NCBI GenBank assembly: GCA_002315555.1
Contig: DCHF01000055.1
Coordinates: forward strand, 196,762 to 260,761
Direction of reading: 5' to 3'
Origin: Lachnospiraceae bacterium UBA1759
GTDB lineage: Bacteria > Bacillota > Clostridia > Lachnospirales > Lachnospiraceae
Length of the DNA stretch: 64,000 nucleotides
Shown: piece by piece, positions 44,407 to 52,225 of the stretch
Layout: each line of letters starts with the position of its first letter
How positions within the stretch are numbered: the stretch's first letter is position 1
The notes under the pieces: generated by a model
Seen by the model: only the letters and a program-made list of their open reading frames with translations
Database searches by the model: none
Told to the model about the DNA's origin: nothing
Position numbers and translations under genes: made by a program

Positions 44407-44811
44407 TCATGCCTGACATTCTTTACATAATCCGTAAATGATGGAATTCTTGCAGCGAATGCTGAAGCCGTGTTCCTCCAGCGCATGCAGTTTGAGGTCG
44501 TCCATAAAATCGCAGTCCAGATGGACGATGCTTCCGCACCGGATGCACTGCAGATGAAGATGCTCCTCGCAATGATGCTCCGGCTCCGCAAACTGATAGA
44601 CCGCCTGCGTCCCGTCCTCCGCGGTGTATTTCAGCACCCGGCCTTCACCGGTCAGACGGTCCAGACAGCGGTAGACGGTCGTTACATTGACCACGAGGCC
44701 GGTTTCGTGAAGATGAAGCAGAATATCGTGCGCACGGACCGTACGGCCGGCGTTCTGTTCCAAATATTCCAGGATCTTTGTTTTACTGACGGTATTGTAA
44801 TTTCCTGCCAT
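44407..44811 (-). CDS. Fur-family metalloregulator
   Basis: A 134-residue repressor. The winged-helix domain (VRAHDILLHLHETGLVVNVTT, shown in part as VNVTTVYRCLDRL) precedes a metal-binding dimer domain with HHCEEHLHLQC, the structural pairs CIRC and CKEC, and VHLDCDF. Family members sense iron, zinc, manganese or peroxide; the Cys pairs and the neighbouring metal permease make a zinc- or manganese-type role plausible. It lies 18 nt after the permease gene in one operon and probably binds the palindrome at 45720-45736, giving feedback control. A good AAAGGGGG precedes the ATG. Confidence 0.9.
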   Translation of the reverse strand: MAGNYNTVSKTKILEYLEQNAGRTVRAHDILLHLHETGLVVNVTTVYRCLDRLTGEGRVLKYTAEDGTQAVYQFAEPEHHCEEHLHLQCIRCGSIVHLDCDFMDDLKLHALEEHGFSIRCKNSIIYGLCKECQA

Positions 44812-44829
44812 GCGTGCCCCCTTTCCGGA

Positions 44830-45675
44830 TCAGAAGACCCAGCCGGTCAGCTGGATCAGAATACCCCAGAGCAGACCGGATGCAAACAGGAGTCCCAGGA
44901 TCATAAGGACCTCGTGACGGCTCGCTTTGGTGCGGAAGAGCACCAGGGTGCCTACGCCGGCATTGACTAAAAGGCCGGAGAACATGGCGCCGGAGGTCAT
45001 CATGCCGTCCAGGTAGAGCTTCGTGATCAGCACGGAGGCGCCGCAGTTCGGGACCAGTCCGACGATCGCACTGACCAGTACGCCGAGTACCGGGCGGCCG
45101 GTCAGAAACAGCGTCAACGCCTCTTCGCCGATCATGGCGATGCCGATATTCAGTACGAGCGTGATGGCAAAAAGGTAGACAAAGACCTGCAGCGTATGCA
45201 GGAGCGCAGCCAGGAACAGATTCATTTCATGCTGATGCTTTTCGGTATGGATCTCCTCGTCCTCGTGCTTCTTCTTGAGAACAAAGCGGAAGAAGAGGTC
45301 GATGACATAGCCCGTTGCCACGGAGATCACGATCTTTGCGCCGAGGATCCGCAGAATGGAAAGCGGTGCCGCCGCGCCGGAAATGAGGAGCGGAAGCATT
45401 TCATCGGAGGTGGAGAGGAAGATCGCGAGCAGGGTGCCGATGCTGATCAGCCGCTCCGTGTAAAGCGTTGCTGCCGCTGCGGAGAGGCCGCACTGCGGGA
45501 CTGCGCCGAGTAAACCGCCGAAGAGCGGGCCCAGACAGTCCGTTTTTTTGATGACAGCCTTGATACGGTCTCCGGTCTTGTGCTCCAGAAACTCGATCAG
45601 GATATAGATAATAAAAAGAAAAGGAAGCAGCTTCAAACTGTCGATGAGCGCGTCCGTCAGGCATTCGATAAACAT
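44830..45675 (-). CDS. Putative heavy-metal exporter permease (ArsP_2 family)
   Basis: A 281-residue membrane protein with eight to ten hydrophobic segments in two related halves. Family hallmarks are the repeated loops GAVPQCGLSAAAATLYTERL in the first half and GLVPNCGASVLITKLYLDG in the second, plus a His/Glu-rich cytosolic loop (HEDEEIHTEKHQHE) that could bind metal. The family is annotated as putative manganese or heavy-metal exporters; the substrate is not proven. It is expressed with a Fur-family repressor from a promoter carrying a perfect palindrome. Confidence 0.82.
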   Translation of the reverse strand: MFIECLTDALIDSLKLLPFLFIIYILIEFLEHKTGDRIKAVIKKTDCLGPLFGGLLGAVPQCGLSAAAATLYTERLISIGTLLAIFLSTSDEMLPLLISGAAAPLSILRILGAKIVISVATGYVIDLFFRFVLKKKHEDEEIHTEKHQHEMNLFLAALLHTLQVFVYLFAITLVLNIGIAMIGEEALTLFLTGRPVLGVLVSAIVGLVPNCGASVLITKLYLDGMMTSGAMFSGLLVNAGVGTLVLFRTKASRHEVLMILGLLFASGLLWGILIQLTGWVF

Positions 45676-45719
45676 GAGATCTCCCGAATATATGCAGTGG
45701 AATAAACTGAAATATAAAA

Positions 45720-45738
45720 TTGCAAATCATTTGCAAAT
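45720..45738 (-). promoter_or_regulatory. Palindromic Fur/Zur-type operator
   Basis: TTGCAAAT-C-ATTTGCAA is a perfect 8-1-8 inverted repeat, extended by an overlapping ATTTGCAAAT. It lies just downstream of the permease promoter start, where a bound repressor would block transcription. Confidence 0.75.
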
Positions 45739-45750
45739 GCAAACAAGTGC

Positions 45751-45779
45751 ATTTTACACGGCGCTTGCGTGTTTGTCAA
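45751..45779 (-). promoter_or_regulatory. Promoter of the permease-fur operon
   Basis: On the minus strand a perfect TTGACA (45779-45774), a 17-nt spacer and TAAAAT (45756-45751); the start would be near 45744. Confidence 0.8.
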
Positions 45780-45799
45780 CAATTACGGATAAAAATACA

Positions 45800-45828
45800 T
45801 TGACATTGCGGGAGGCGGATGTTACGTT
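45800..45828 (+). promoter_or_regulatory. Likely promoter of the small gene and second GH3 gene
   Basis: TTGACA (45800-45805), a 17-nt spacer and TACGTT (45823-45828), 32 nt before the start of the small gene at 45861. Confidence 0.5.
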
Positions 45829-45860
45829 GAAGCCATCACCGGATAAGCAGGAGGAACATA

Positions 45861-46031
45861 ATGGAAGAGGTCAACGGAACATTCATCTGCGCGCCGGAAC
45901 ACATATTTGGACATGAACTTGTGACTTCCTTACTTAAGGAAGGACCTTCCGTATCAGCGGAAAAAATCATAAAAAGAGCGTTGAAAATCTGCCCCGGGGC
46001 GGATGAGAAGACGATTCGAAAGGAGTTTTAA
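45861..46031 (+). CDS. Small hypothetical protein (56 residues)
   Basis: A 57-codon frame starts with ATG at 45861 behind a strong GGAGG (45850-45854) and stops at 46031, one base before the GH3 start. The protein is soluble, begins MEEVNGTFICAPEHIFG and ends in a basic helical part (KIIKRALKICPGADEKTIRK). No family was recognised. The ribosome site, the upstream promoter and the tight coupling to the GH3 gene support that it is translated. Confidence 0.6.
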   Translation: MEEVNGTFICAPEHIFGHELVTSLLKEGPSVSAEKIIKRALKICPGADEKTIRKEF

Positions 46032-46032
46032 A

Positions 46033-48621
46033 ATGGATAAGAATGCACCGTTATTTGACACGACGCTGACGCCTTACGAGCGTGCGGCGTGGATCGTATC
46101 GCAGCTCACGATCGATGAAAAACTACTCTGTCTCGGCCGGAGCTTTCCGGAGTATCCGCGTTTGGGACTGCCGGCACATCGTTTCGGCGGTGAGGCCGCG
46201 CACGGCCTGCAGGCGCGCGCGGACCAGCACGAGACCCACGCACCGATCGCTTCCACCTCGCTGGTGCAGCCCATCGGCATGGTATCGTCCTGGGATAAGG
46301 AACTGATCTTCAAGGCCGGCGACGTAACCGGAAAGGAGTGCCGCGCATTCTACAATATCATGGGCAAGGCAGCAGGCGCGTCCCGTTTTGCGCCGACCGT
46401 CGACCTGTGCCGCGACCCGCGCTGGGGCCGTAACGAGGAGGGCTACGGCGAGGATCCGTACCTGACCGGTAAAATGGCCGGCAGTTATATTAAGGGCATG
46501 CAGCAGGAACACAATTACGACGGTTCCCCGCTTGCACCCGGCGAGCGCGGCGACCGCATTCGTGTGGGCGCCAATCTGAAGCATTTCTACGCAAACAACG
46601 TGGAATGGCGCCGCTGCTACGACAACTTCGACATTACGGACAAGATGAAATACGATTATCAGCTGGAACCGTACCGTTACTGTATCCAGGAAGCACATGC
46701 GGAAGGACTGATGACCTGTTATAACGAGATCAACCACGTGCCGGGCATGCTGAACCATGAGGTGCAGGACATTTTGAAGGACAAGTGGGGACTGCATTTC
46801 GCGGAGACCGACGGCGGTGATTTCCTGCAGACGGTCAATTTCCATCATTATTACGAGACCCATGCGGAGACGCTTGCCGAGGCGATCAAGGCCGGTGTGG
46901 ATGTGATGCTGGACAGCCCGACGGATGTGTATGAAGCCGTAAAAGAAGCGTGGGCAAAGGGGCTGATGACCGAAGCGGACATCGACAAGTCCCTGACCTG
47001 TATTTTTGAGACCCGCGTGCGCATCGGCAGCTTTGACCCGGAGGATCCGTATGATGCGCTCGGTATGGACGACATCGGTACTGCGGATGCGGCGGCGATC
47101 TCCCTGAAGATCATGGAAGAGGCCAATGTCCTTCTGAAGAACGAGGAGCATTTCCTGCCACTCGACCCGGCGGATGACATCGTCCTCATCGGTCCCTCGG
47201 CCGATGCCTGGTACCCGGACTGGTACGGCGGCCTCCCGATGTACAGGGAGACGCTGAAGCAGGGCATCGAAAAGCTGACCGGAAAGAGCGTCCGCTGTGT
47301 TTCCGGTAAGAATAAGATCGTGCTGAAGACCGGCGACCGCTACGTGGGCGTTGAGGCCGGAGACAAGCTCCGTCTGGTCACGGTCGATGACCGTTCCCGC
47401 GCGGAAGTCTTTGAACACACCTCCTGGGGCAGCGGCTGCAATTTCCTGTATTCGACGACCTACGGCAAATACGTAAGCTTCACGATGGACGGCGAGCTCC
47501 TTCTGGAACACGAGGTCCCCTTCACCTGGTTCATCATGGAGAACCTGACCATCATTCCGGCGGAGGGGGCGACCCGTCTTCCGGACCCGCATAACGCAAA
47601 CAACATTGAATTCGACCGCTACTGGGATGACAAGGCCGGTGATGTCCGGATCTACGGCTTTGGTGCGCGCCCGCTGTCCGTGAGGGACGGTGTCCTTCAG
47701 GGCAATGACCTGGAAGCCATGAAAAAGCTGACCGGAAGCCTGGAGGGCAAGAACGTGGCCGCCAACCTGGAGAATTCCATGCCGGAGCCGGTGACCTTTA
47801 CCGTGGAGATCGTGGAGGACGGCATCGCTCAGGCAACGGCGCTCGCAAAGTCTGCGGATAAGGTGATCGTGGCACTCGGATGCAATCCGGTCATCAACGC
47901 AAAGGAAGAGATCGACCGGAAGTCGCTTGCGATGATCCCGGCCCAGGAGGAACTCCTGGAGGCGGTTCGCAGCGTCAACCCGAAGGTCTGCGTGGTCCTT
48001 ATCGCGAACTATCCGTACACGATCAACCGCATGCAGGAAGAGATCCCGGCCATTCTTCTGAACGCGACGGGTTCCCAGGATCTGGGCTCCGGCATTGCCG
48101 CGGCGCTGTTCGGTACCGCAGCTCCGGCCGGCCGTGTGCCGATGACCTGGTACTTAAGTGACGATGACCTTCCGGACATGACGGATTATGACATGATCAA
48201 AAATCCCAGGACCTACCGCTATTTTGAAAAGCCGGTCCTGTATCCGTTCGGCTACGGCCTGACTTACACGGAGTTTACGTACACCGCGCTGAAAGCGGAT
48301 AAGGCGGAGGAAGGAAAGGTAATGCTTACGGTATCGGTCAAAAATACCGGCGATGTTCCCTCCGACGAAGTCGTCCAGCTTTACATGAAGCGCGTTTCGC
48401 CGTCGGAAACGGTCCATCCGGTCCGCCGTCTGGTGTCCTTTGAACGCCTGCATGACGTGCAGCCGGGAGAGGAGCGCACCGTGACCCTGACCGTGAATCC
48501 CTGCGACATGGCAATTTATATGGAGAACCTCGGCGAACGTGTTGTGGAAGCCGGAACGTATGAGTTCTATGCGGGAAAGAACGCACTGGATGAAGCACTC
48601 CGCGTGACGCTGGAGATCTGA
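46033..48621 (+). CDS. GH3 beta-glucosidase/beta-xylosidase with an inserted domain
   Basis: An 862-residue cytoplasmic enzyme in the usual GH3 order. The barrel domain (about 15-330) has the xylosidase-like start YPRLGLPAHRFGGEAAHGL, VDLCRDPRWGRNEEGYGEDP and the nucleophile Asp260 in ETDGGDF. The alpha/beta sandwich begins near 365 (EEANVLLKNEEHFLPL) and is interrupted at about 416-510 by a beta-rich insert (DRYVGVEAGDKLRLV, then YGKYVSFTMDGELL) that looks like a beta-trefoil (fascin-like) rather than the PA14 domain more often found there. A fibronectin-III-like domain ends the protein. Sugar specificity is uncertain. AAGGAG precedes the ATG. Confidence 0.9.
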   Translation: MDKNAPLFDTTLTPYERAAWIVSQLTIDEKLLCLGRSFPEYPRLGLPAHRFGGEAAHGLQARADQHETHAPIASTSLVQPIGMVSSWDKELIFKAGDVTGKECRAFYNIMGKAAGASRFAPTVDLCRDPRWGRNEEGYGEDPYLTGKMAGSYIKGMQQEHNYDGSPLAPGERGDRIRVGANLKHFYANNVEWRRCYDNFDITDKMKYDYQLEPYRYCIQEAHAEGLMTCYNEINHVPGMLNHEVQDILKDKWGLHFAETDGGDFLQTVNFHHYYETHAETLAEAIKAGVDVMLDSPTDVYEAVKEAWAKGLMTEADIDKSLTCIFETRVRIGSFDPEDPYDALGMDDIGTADAAAISLKIMEEANVLLKNEEHFLPLDPADDIVLIGPSADAWYPDWYGGLPMYRETLKQGIEKLTGKSVRCVSGKNKIVLKTGDRYVGVEAGDKLRLVTVDDRSRAEVFEHTSWGSGCNFLYSTTYGKYVSFTMDGELLLEHEVPFTWFIMENLTIIPAEGATRLPDPHNANNIEFDRYWDDKAGDVRIYGFGARPLSVRDGVLQGNDLEAMKKLTGSLEGKNVAANLENSMPEPVTFTVEIVEDGIAQATALAKSADKVIVALGCNPVINAKEEIDRKSLAMIPAQEELLEAVRSVNPKVCVVLIANYPYTINRMQEEIPAILLNATGSQDLGSGIAAALFGTAAPAGRVPMTWYLSDDDLPDMTDYDMIKNPRTYRYFEKPVLYPFGYGLTYTEFTYTALKADKAEEGKVMLTVSVKNTGDVPSDEVVQLYMKRVSPSETVHPVRRLVSFERLHDVQPGEERTVTLTVNPCDMAIYMENLGERVVEAGTYEFYAGKNALDEALRVTLEI

Positions 48622-48625
48622 AAAT

Positions 48626-48666
48626 CACAATAAAGACCGGGCCTTTCGGGGCCCGGTCTTTATTGT
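48626..48666 (+). terminator. Terminator after the second GH3 gene
   Basis: CACAATAAAGACCGGGCC pairs perfectly with GGCCCGGTCTTTATTGTG around a 4- to 5-nt loop. Confidence 0.9.
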
Positions 48667-48689
48667 GGCTTGTTTGTATAACCCTGTGC

Positions 48690-48718
48690 TTGACAAAAAT
48701 TGAACGAACCGCTATAAT
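48690..48718 (+). promoter_or_regulatory. Promoter of the Crp/Fnr-family gene
   Basis: Consensus TTGACA (48690-48695), a 17-nt spacer and TATAAT (48713-48718). Confidence 0.85.
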
Positions 48719-48719
48719 G

Positions 48720-48735
48720 TGTCTTAAATGAGACA
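48720..48735 (+). promoter_or_regulatory. Inverted repeat at the transcription start of the Crp/Fnr-family gene
   Basis: TGTCT and AGACA around 6 nt lie at the expected start site; the half-site spacing fits a Crp/Fnr dimer, so autorepression is possible. Confidence 0.5.
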
Positions 48736-48749
48736 AAAAGAGGGCTGAA

Positions 48750-49391
48750 ATGAAGAGAGAACTGCCTTTGAATGCCTTTCCGGTCTTTCGTGCATTGACC
48801 ACAGAGGAGTGCGATGCGCTGATGCAGGACAACGCGGTGATCCGCGTAAAGTATCCTGCGGATACTGCGGTAGCATCGGATCATGTGTTCTGCGTGCTCA
48901 AGGGAAGCTTGAAGGTCTTTTCAAAAAACAATTCCACACAGAGCTATCTACGCGAACTTAACGCGGGCGATGTTTTTGGCGTTGCGGCCATATTTGCCGA
49001 GCAGCCGGAGATCTCCGTCATTCGTACGGAAACGGATGTGACGCTTCTTCAGATCCCGAAGGAGACCATTCTCTCCATGGTTCAGAAGAGCCCGGACTTC
49101 ATGAAGGCATACCTTGCGTTTTTGTCGAACCGAATTGCTTTCCTCAACACCAAGATCTCTTGCGTGACCGCGGGAAGTGCCGAACGGAAACTTGCGGAAT
49201 GGCTGTACAATGCAGCCACGTCCGATGAATTCAGGCTTCCGGTCAGCATGAGTGACCTTGCCAAGCTGCTGGATCTCGGACGCGCATCCTTATACCGTGC
49301 CTTCGATGAACTGGAGGCTAAGGGCTGCATCGCCAAAAAGGGAAATGTAATACAGATTTTAGACAGGGAACTGTTAAAGCCCGGTCTGTAA
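48750..49391 (+). CDS. Crp/Fnr-family transcriptional regulator
   Basis: A 213-residue regulator with an N-terminal cyclic-nucleotide-binding-type barrel (about 20-125; LNAGDVFGVAAIFAEQPEIS) and a C-terminal winged helix (MSDLAKLLDLGRASLYRAF, then DELEAKGCIAKKG). No Cys cluster of the Fnr type is seen, and the ligand is unknown. It is the first gene of a unit with a TauABC/SsuABC-like transporter, only 19 nt before the binding-protein gene, so it probably controls that transporter and itself. Its promoter is consensus-strength. Confidence 0.9.
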   Translation: MKRELPLNAFPVFRALTTEECDALMQDNAVIRVKYPADTAVASDHVFCVLKGSLKVFSKNNSTQSYLRELNAGDVFGVAAIFAEQPEISVIRTETDVTLLQIPKETILSMVQKSPDFMKAYLAFLSNRIAFLNTKISCVTAGSAERKLAEWLYNAATSDEFRLPVSMSDLAKLLDLGRASLYRAFDELEAKGCIAKKGNVIQILDRELLKPGL

Positions 49392-49410
49392 TAAAAAGGA
49401 GATGAAAAAC

Positions 49411-50502
49411 ATGAGAAAGAAACTTGTCGCACTCGTTATGGGTGCAATGATCCTTTCTTCTGCTGTGCTTGCTTCCTGCGGCACCAAGGCAGAGGAGACC
49501 ACGACCGCAGCCGCCACGACGGTGGAAGAGACCACCACGACCGCAGCTGAAACCACGACGGAAGAGGAAACGACGACCGAAGAAGAGACCACGACGGAAG
49601 CTGTTACCGAAGCTGAGATCGATACCGGGCTTGAAATCAAGCTTGCCGTACTCGGCGGTTCTACCGGCTGGGGCGCAACCAAGCTCATTGCTGATAATGA
49701 CGAAGACGCTACGACGCTGAACTACACGATCACCATCGAGACCTCCCCGAAGGTCATCCAGGAGGGTCTTGTAGCCGGTGAATATGACATCGCCGCGCTT
49801 TCTACCAACAAGGCCGCTCTGCTGGCCTCCAAGACCGGTAAGATCCAGGTCGCTGCAGTCAACACTCTCGGCGTGATGTCACTTGTTACGACCGATGGCA
49901 CCGTCATCGAAAGCTTTGACGATTTAAAGGGTCAGACCGTTGCCATTCCGGAAGAGCCGTCCTACATTCTTCAGGCGCTCTTAAACGCAAACGGAGTTGC
50001 GGATGAAGTGGCCTTAAATACCTTCGCTACTCCGGCAGACCTTCTGCAGGCAGTCATCGCAGGTGAGATCATCATGGCTGTTCTTCCCGAACCGCTTCTT
50101 TCCACCGCTTGTGTTAAGGCCGGCGCAGTTGTTCAGATGAATCTGACCGAAGAGTGGGAAAAGGTATACGAAGGTCAGGAACTGATGCAGGGTTGTATCG
50201 TTGTCCGCACCGAATGGGCAGAAGAGCATCCGGCTGAGCTCGCCGCATTCCTGGAAGAGTACAGCGCATCCATCGATTACGTTAAGAATAACGCAGCCGA
50301 TGCCGCTGCTCAGATCGAGACCTACTTCGGTACCGGTGCTCCTGTTGCAACCAAGGCGATCCCGAACTGCAACATGACCTTCATCGCCGGCGAGGAAATG
50401 AAGGAAGCACTGAGCCGGTTCTATGATGTACTGATCACGATTCCGTCCTCCAATATCGGTGAGGCGGTTCCGGCAGATACCTTCTATTACATCGCAGAAT
50501 AA
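49411..50502 (+). CDS. ABC transporter substrate-binding lipoprotein (NMT1/TauA-like)
   Basis: A 363-residue lipoprotein: signal peptide with lipobox LASC, then a Thr/Glu-rich linker of about 45 residues (repeats of ETTTEEE), then a binding domain of the SsuA/TauA/NMT1 type (LAVLGGSTGWGATKLIAD, LVAGEYDIAALSTNKAALL, FDDLKGQTVAIPE). Such proteins bind small compounds such as sulfonates, nitrate-like anions or thiamine precursors; the ligand is unknown. Start 49411 is chosen because AAAGGAG is 9 nt upstream, while the ATG at 49402 touches the ribosome site. A hairpin separates it from the permease gene. Confidence 0.88.
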   Translation: MRKKLVALVMGAMILSSAVLASCGTKAEETTTAAATTVEETTTTAAETTTEEETTTEEETTTEAVTEAEIDTGLEIKLAVLGGSTGWGATKLIADNDEDATTLNYTITIETSPKVIQEGLVAGEYDIAALSTNKAALLASKTGKIQVAAVNTLGVMSLVTTDGTVIESFDDLKGQTVAIPEEPSYILQALLNANGVADEVALNTFATPADLLQAVIAGEIIMAVLPEPLLSTACVKAGAVVQMNLTEEWEKVYEGQELMQGCIVVRTEWAEEHPAELAAFLEEYSASIDYVKNNAADAAAQIETYFGTGAPVATKAIPNCNMTFIAGEEMKEALSRFYDVLITIPSSNIGEAVPADTFYYIAE

Positions 50503-50519
50503 GTTGTAATTGATCAAAC

Positions 50520-50563
50520 AGAGCGGTAAGATATGCGTAAGAGTGTATCTTGCCGCTCTTTTA
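50520..50563 (+). terminator. Terminator-like hairpin between binding protein and permease genes
   Basis: AGAGCGG-T-AAGATA pairs with TATCTT-G-CCGCTCT and is followed by TTTTATT. It probably reduces readthrough so the binding protein is made in excess. Confidence 0.75.
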
Positions 50564-50626
50564 TTCTCACGTATCCGTTGATTTATATACATTCCGGCAG
50601 CGGTTTGGATCATAGAAAGGCACAAT

Positions 50627-51409
50627 ATGAAAAAACCCGTTCGTATGCTGCTAAGCGTTTTGTTTTGGGTGGCGCTGTGGCAGATCCTATCGATGGTGAT
50701 CGGCGAGGAGCTCCTGTTCCCTTCACCGGTCGCGACGCTTCGTGAGCTGTTTAAGCTGATGAAGGACGCAAGCTTTTATAAAAACATCGGCACGACGTTT
50801 TGGCGTATCCTTGCCGGTGCTGTTTGCGCGGGCATTTTAGGTGCGTTGATCGGCCTGTTCTCCGGACTCTTTGCCCCATTTTCGGACCTGTTTGCGCCGT
50901 TTATGACGGTCATCCGTTCCACTCCGGTCGCATCCTTCATCGTGCTTCTGGTTCTCTGGATGAAACGGAGCGATGTTCCGATGGTCATCGCGGGCCTGAT
51001 GGTGTTACCGGTCTTTTACAGCAATGCCCGGAAAGGCATTGAAGAAACGGATCCGAAGCTTCTTCAGATGGCGGATGCGTTTCATCTGTCGATGCTCCGG
51101 AAACTGACGCACATATATCTGCCCAATACGCTGCCCTATATGTCTTCTGCAGCGGCATCGTCCTTCGGCCTCGCGTGGAAGGCCGGCGTGGCGGCGGAAG
51201 TGATCGTGCTTCCGGTGATTTCCATCGGCCGGCAGCTGTACTATTCCTCCAATAACCTGGAGACCGCCCGGATGTTTGCGTGGACGCTCGCTGTCATCCT
51301 TCTCAGTCTTTTGATGGACGGACTGATGGCGCTTCTGTTCAAGACACGCAGTCCGAAAAAAGACGCGCCCGGAAACGTGCAGCGTCCGGAAGCACGGGAG
51401 GTGAAATGA
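50627..51409 (+). CDS. ABC transporter permease (SsuC/TauC-like)
   Basis: A 260-residue membrane subunit with about six membrane segments. The coupling region reads DAFHLSMLRKLTHIYLPNTLPY, shown in part as KLTHIYLPNTLPY, and SFGLAWKAGVAAEVI is typical of the SsuC/TauC/ThiX branch. ATG at 50627 follows GAAAGG. It overlaps the ATPase gene by 4 nt. Confidence 0.88.
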   Translation: MKKPVRMLLSVLFWVALWQILSMVIGEELLFPSPVATLRELFKLMKDASFYKNIGTTFWRILAGAVCAGILGALIGLFSGLFAPFSDLFAPFMTVIRSTPVASFIVLLVLWMKRSDVPMVIAGLMVLPVFYSNARKGIEETDPKLLQMADAFHLSMLRKLTHIYLPNTLPYMSSAAASSFGLAWKAGVAAEVIVLPVISIGRQLYYSSNNLETARMFAWTLAVILLSLLMDGLMALLFKTRSPKKDAPGNVQRPEAREVK

Positions 51410-51996
51410 TGGTTCGGCTTGATCATGTCTCGTTTTCATTTGACGATAAAACGATCTTCACGGATTTTTCTTATGAGTTTCCGGAAGGGAAGATCACTGC
51501 GGTAATGGCGCCCTCCGGCAGCGGAAAGACAACGCTGCTCAATCTGATCCTCGGGGATCTTCAGCCCGTGAGCGGAAAGGTCACGGCACCGGAAAAGATT
51601 GCCGTATCCTTCCAGGAGCCCCGGCTTCTTCCGTGGTTCAGTGTGGAGGAGAATCTGAAGGTGGTGCTGAAGGAGCGGAATATTAAAAAGGCTGAAGTCC
51701 GGGAAATCGTTTCCGGATACCTTCGCGCGGTGCAGCTTGAAGCGGAGATGAAATCGCGCCCGGATGAGCTATCCGGCGGCATGCAGAAGCGCGTCGGACT
51801 GGCGCGTGCCCTGTGTTACCTGAAAGAAGAGAATGCAGGTCTCCTTCTTTTGGATGAGCCCTTCAGCGGCCTTGATGCCGCCCTGCATCAGGAAATGAGG
51901 GCTCTTGTCAAGGCTTGTGCAGGCGGAAAAACGGTCATTTTGATCACACATGACGAAGGGGATCTTGAGATCGCCGATGCGTGTCTGAAACTGTAA
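51406..51996 (+). CDS. ABC transporter ATPase (SsuB/TauB-like)
   Basis: A 196-residue ATPase, shorter than the usual 240-260 of the family, ending soon after the switch region. Walker A APSGSGKTT, Q-loop SFQEPRLLPW, signature LSGGMQKR, Walker B GLLLLDEPFSGLD and switch His ITHDEGD are all present, so it should be active. The start at 51406 (ATGA overlap with the permease stop) has GGGAGG upstream; longer in-frame extensions lie within the permease gene and are not coding. Confidence 0.9.
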   Translation: MMVRLDHVSFSFDDKTIFTDFSYEFPEGKITAVMAPSGSGKTTLLNLILGDLQPVSGKVTAPEKIAVSFQEPRLLPWFSVEENLKVVLKERNIKKAEVREIVSGYLRAVQLEAEMKSRPDELSGGMQKRVGLARALCYLKEENAGLLLLDEPFSGLDAALHQEMRALVKACAGGKTVILITHDEGDLEIADACLKL

Positions 51997-52010
51997 AAAA
52001 TGACAATGTG

Positions 52011-52075
52011 AGCGCAATGGAACAGTAACTGCGCTATTTTGCTCCCATAGGGGTTTACAAATAAGACCTTATGGG
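52011..52075 (+). other. Structured untranslated region after the ABC operon
   Basis: In the 230-nt gap before 52226, AGCGCA/TGCGCT (52011-52016 with 52030-52035) and CCCATA/TATGGG (52044-52049 with 52070-52075) can pair, followed by a GGGGTACCCC palindrome near 52097-52106 and then a terminator. It could be an RNA leader element; no known class was recognised. Confidence 0.3.
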
Positions 52076-52137
52076 ATATCTTTACCTTAAAGGGTGGGGT
52101 ACCCCTACGTATAAAACCGGTTATTGAATATTGTCGT

Positions 52138-52163
52138 AAGGACCCCTTCCGGGGTCCTTTTTT
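52138..52163 (+). terminator. Rho-independent terminator
   Basis: AAGGACCCC pairs with GGGGTCCTT around TTCC and is followed by a T-run, 63 nt before the next start codon. Confidence 0.9.
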
Positions 52164-52225
52164 GTTGCGAAACTATGTGTAAGTGAGGCGTTTTTTGGGA
52201 GTATAAGATTTTTAAGGAGGTTCTT

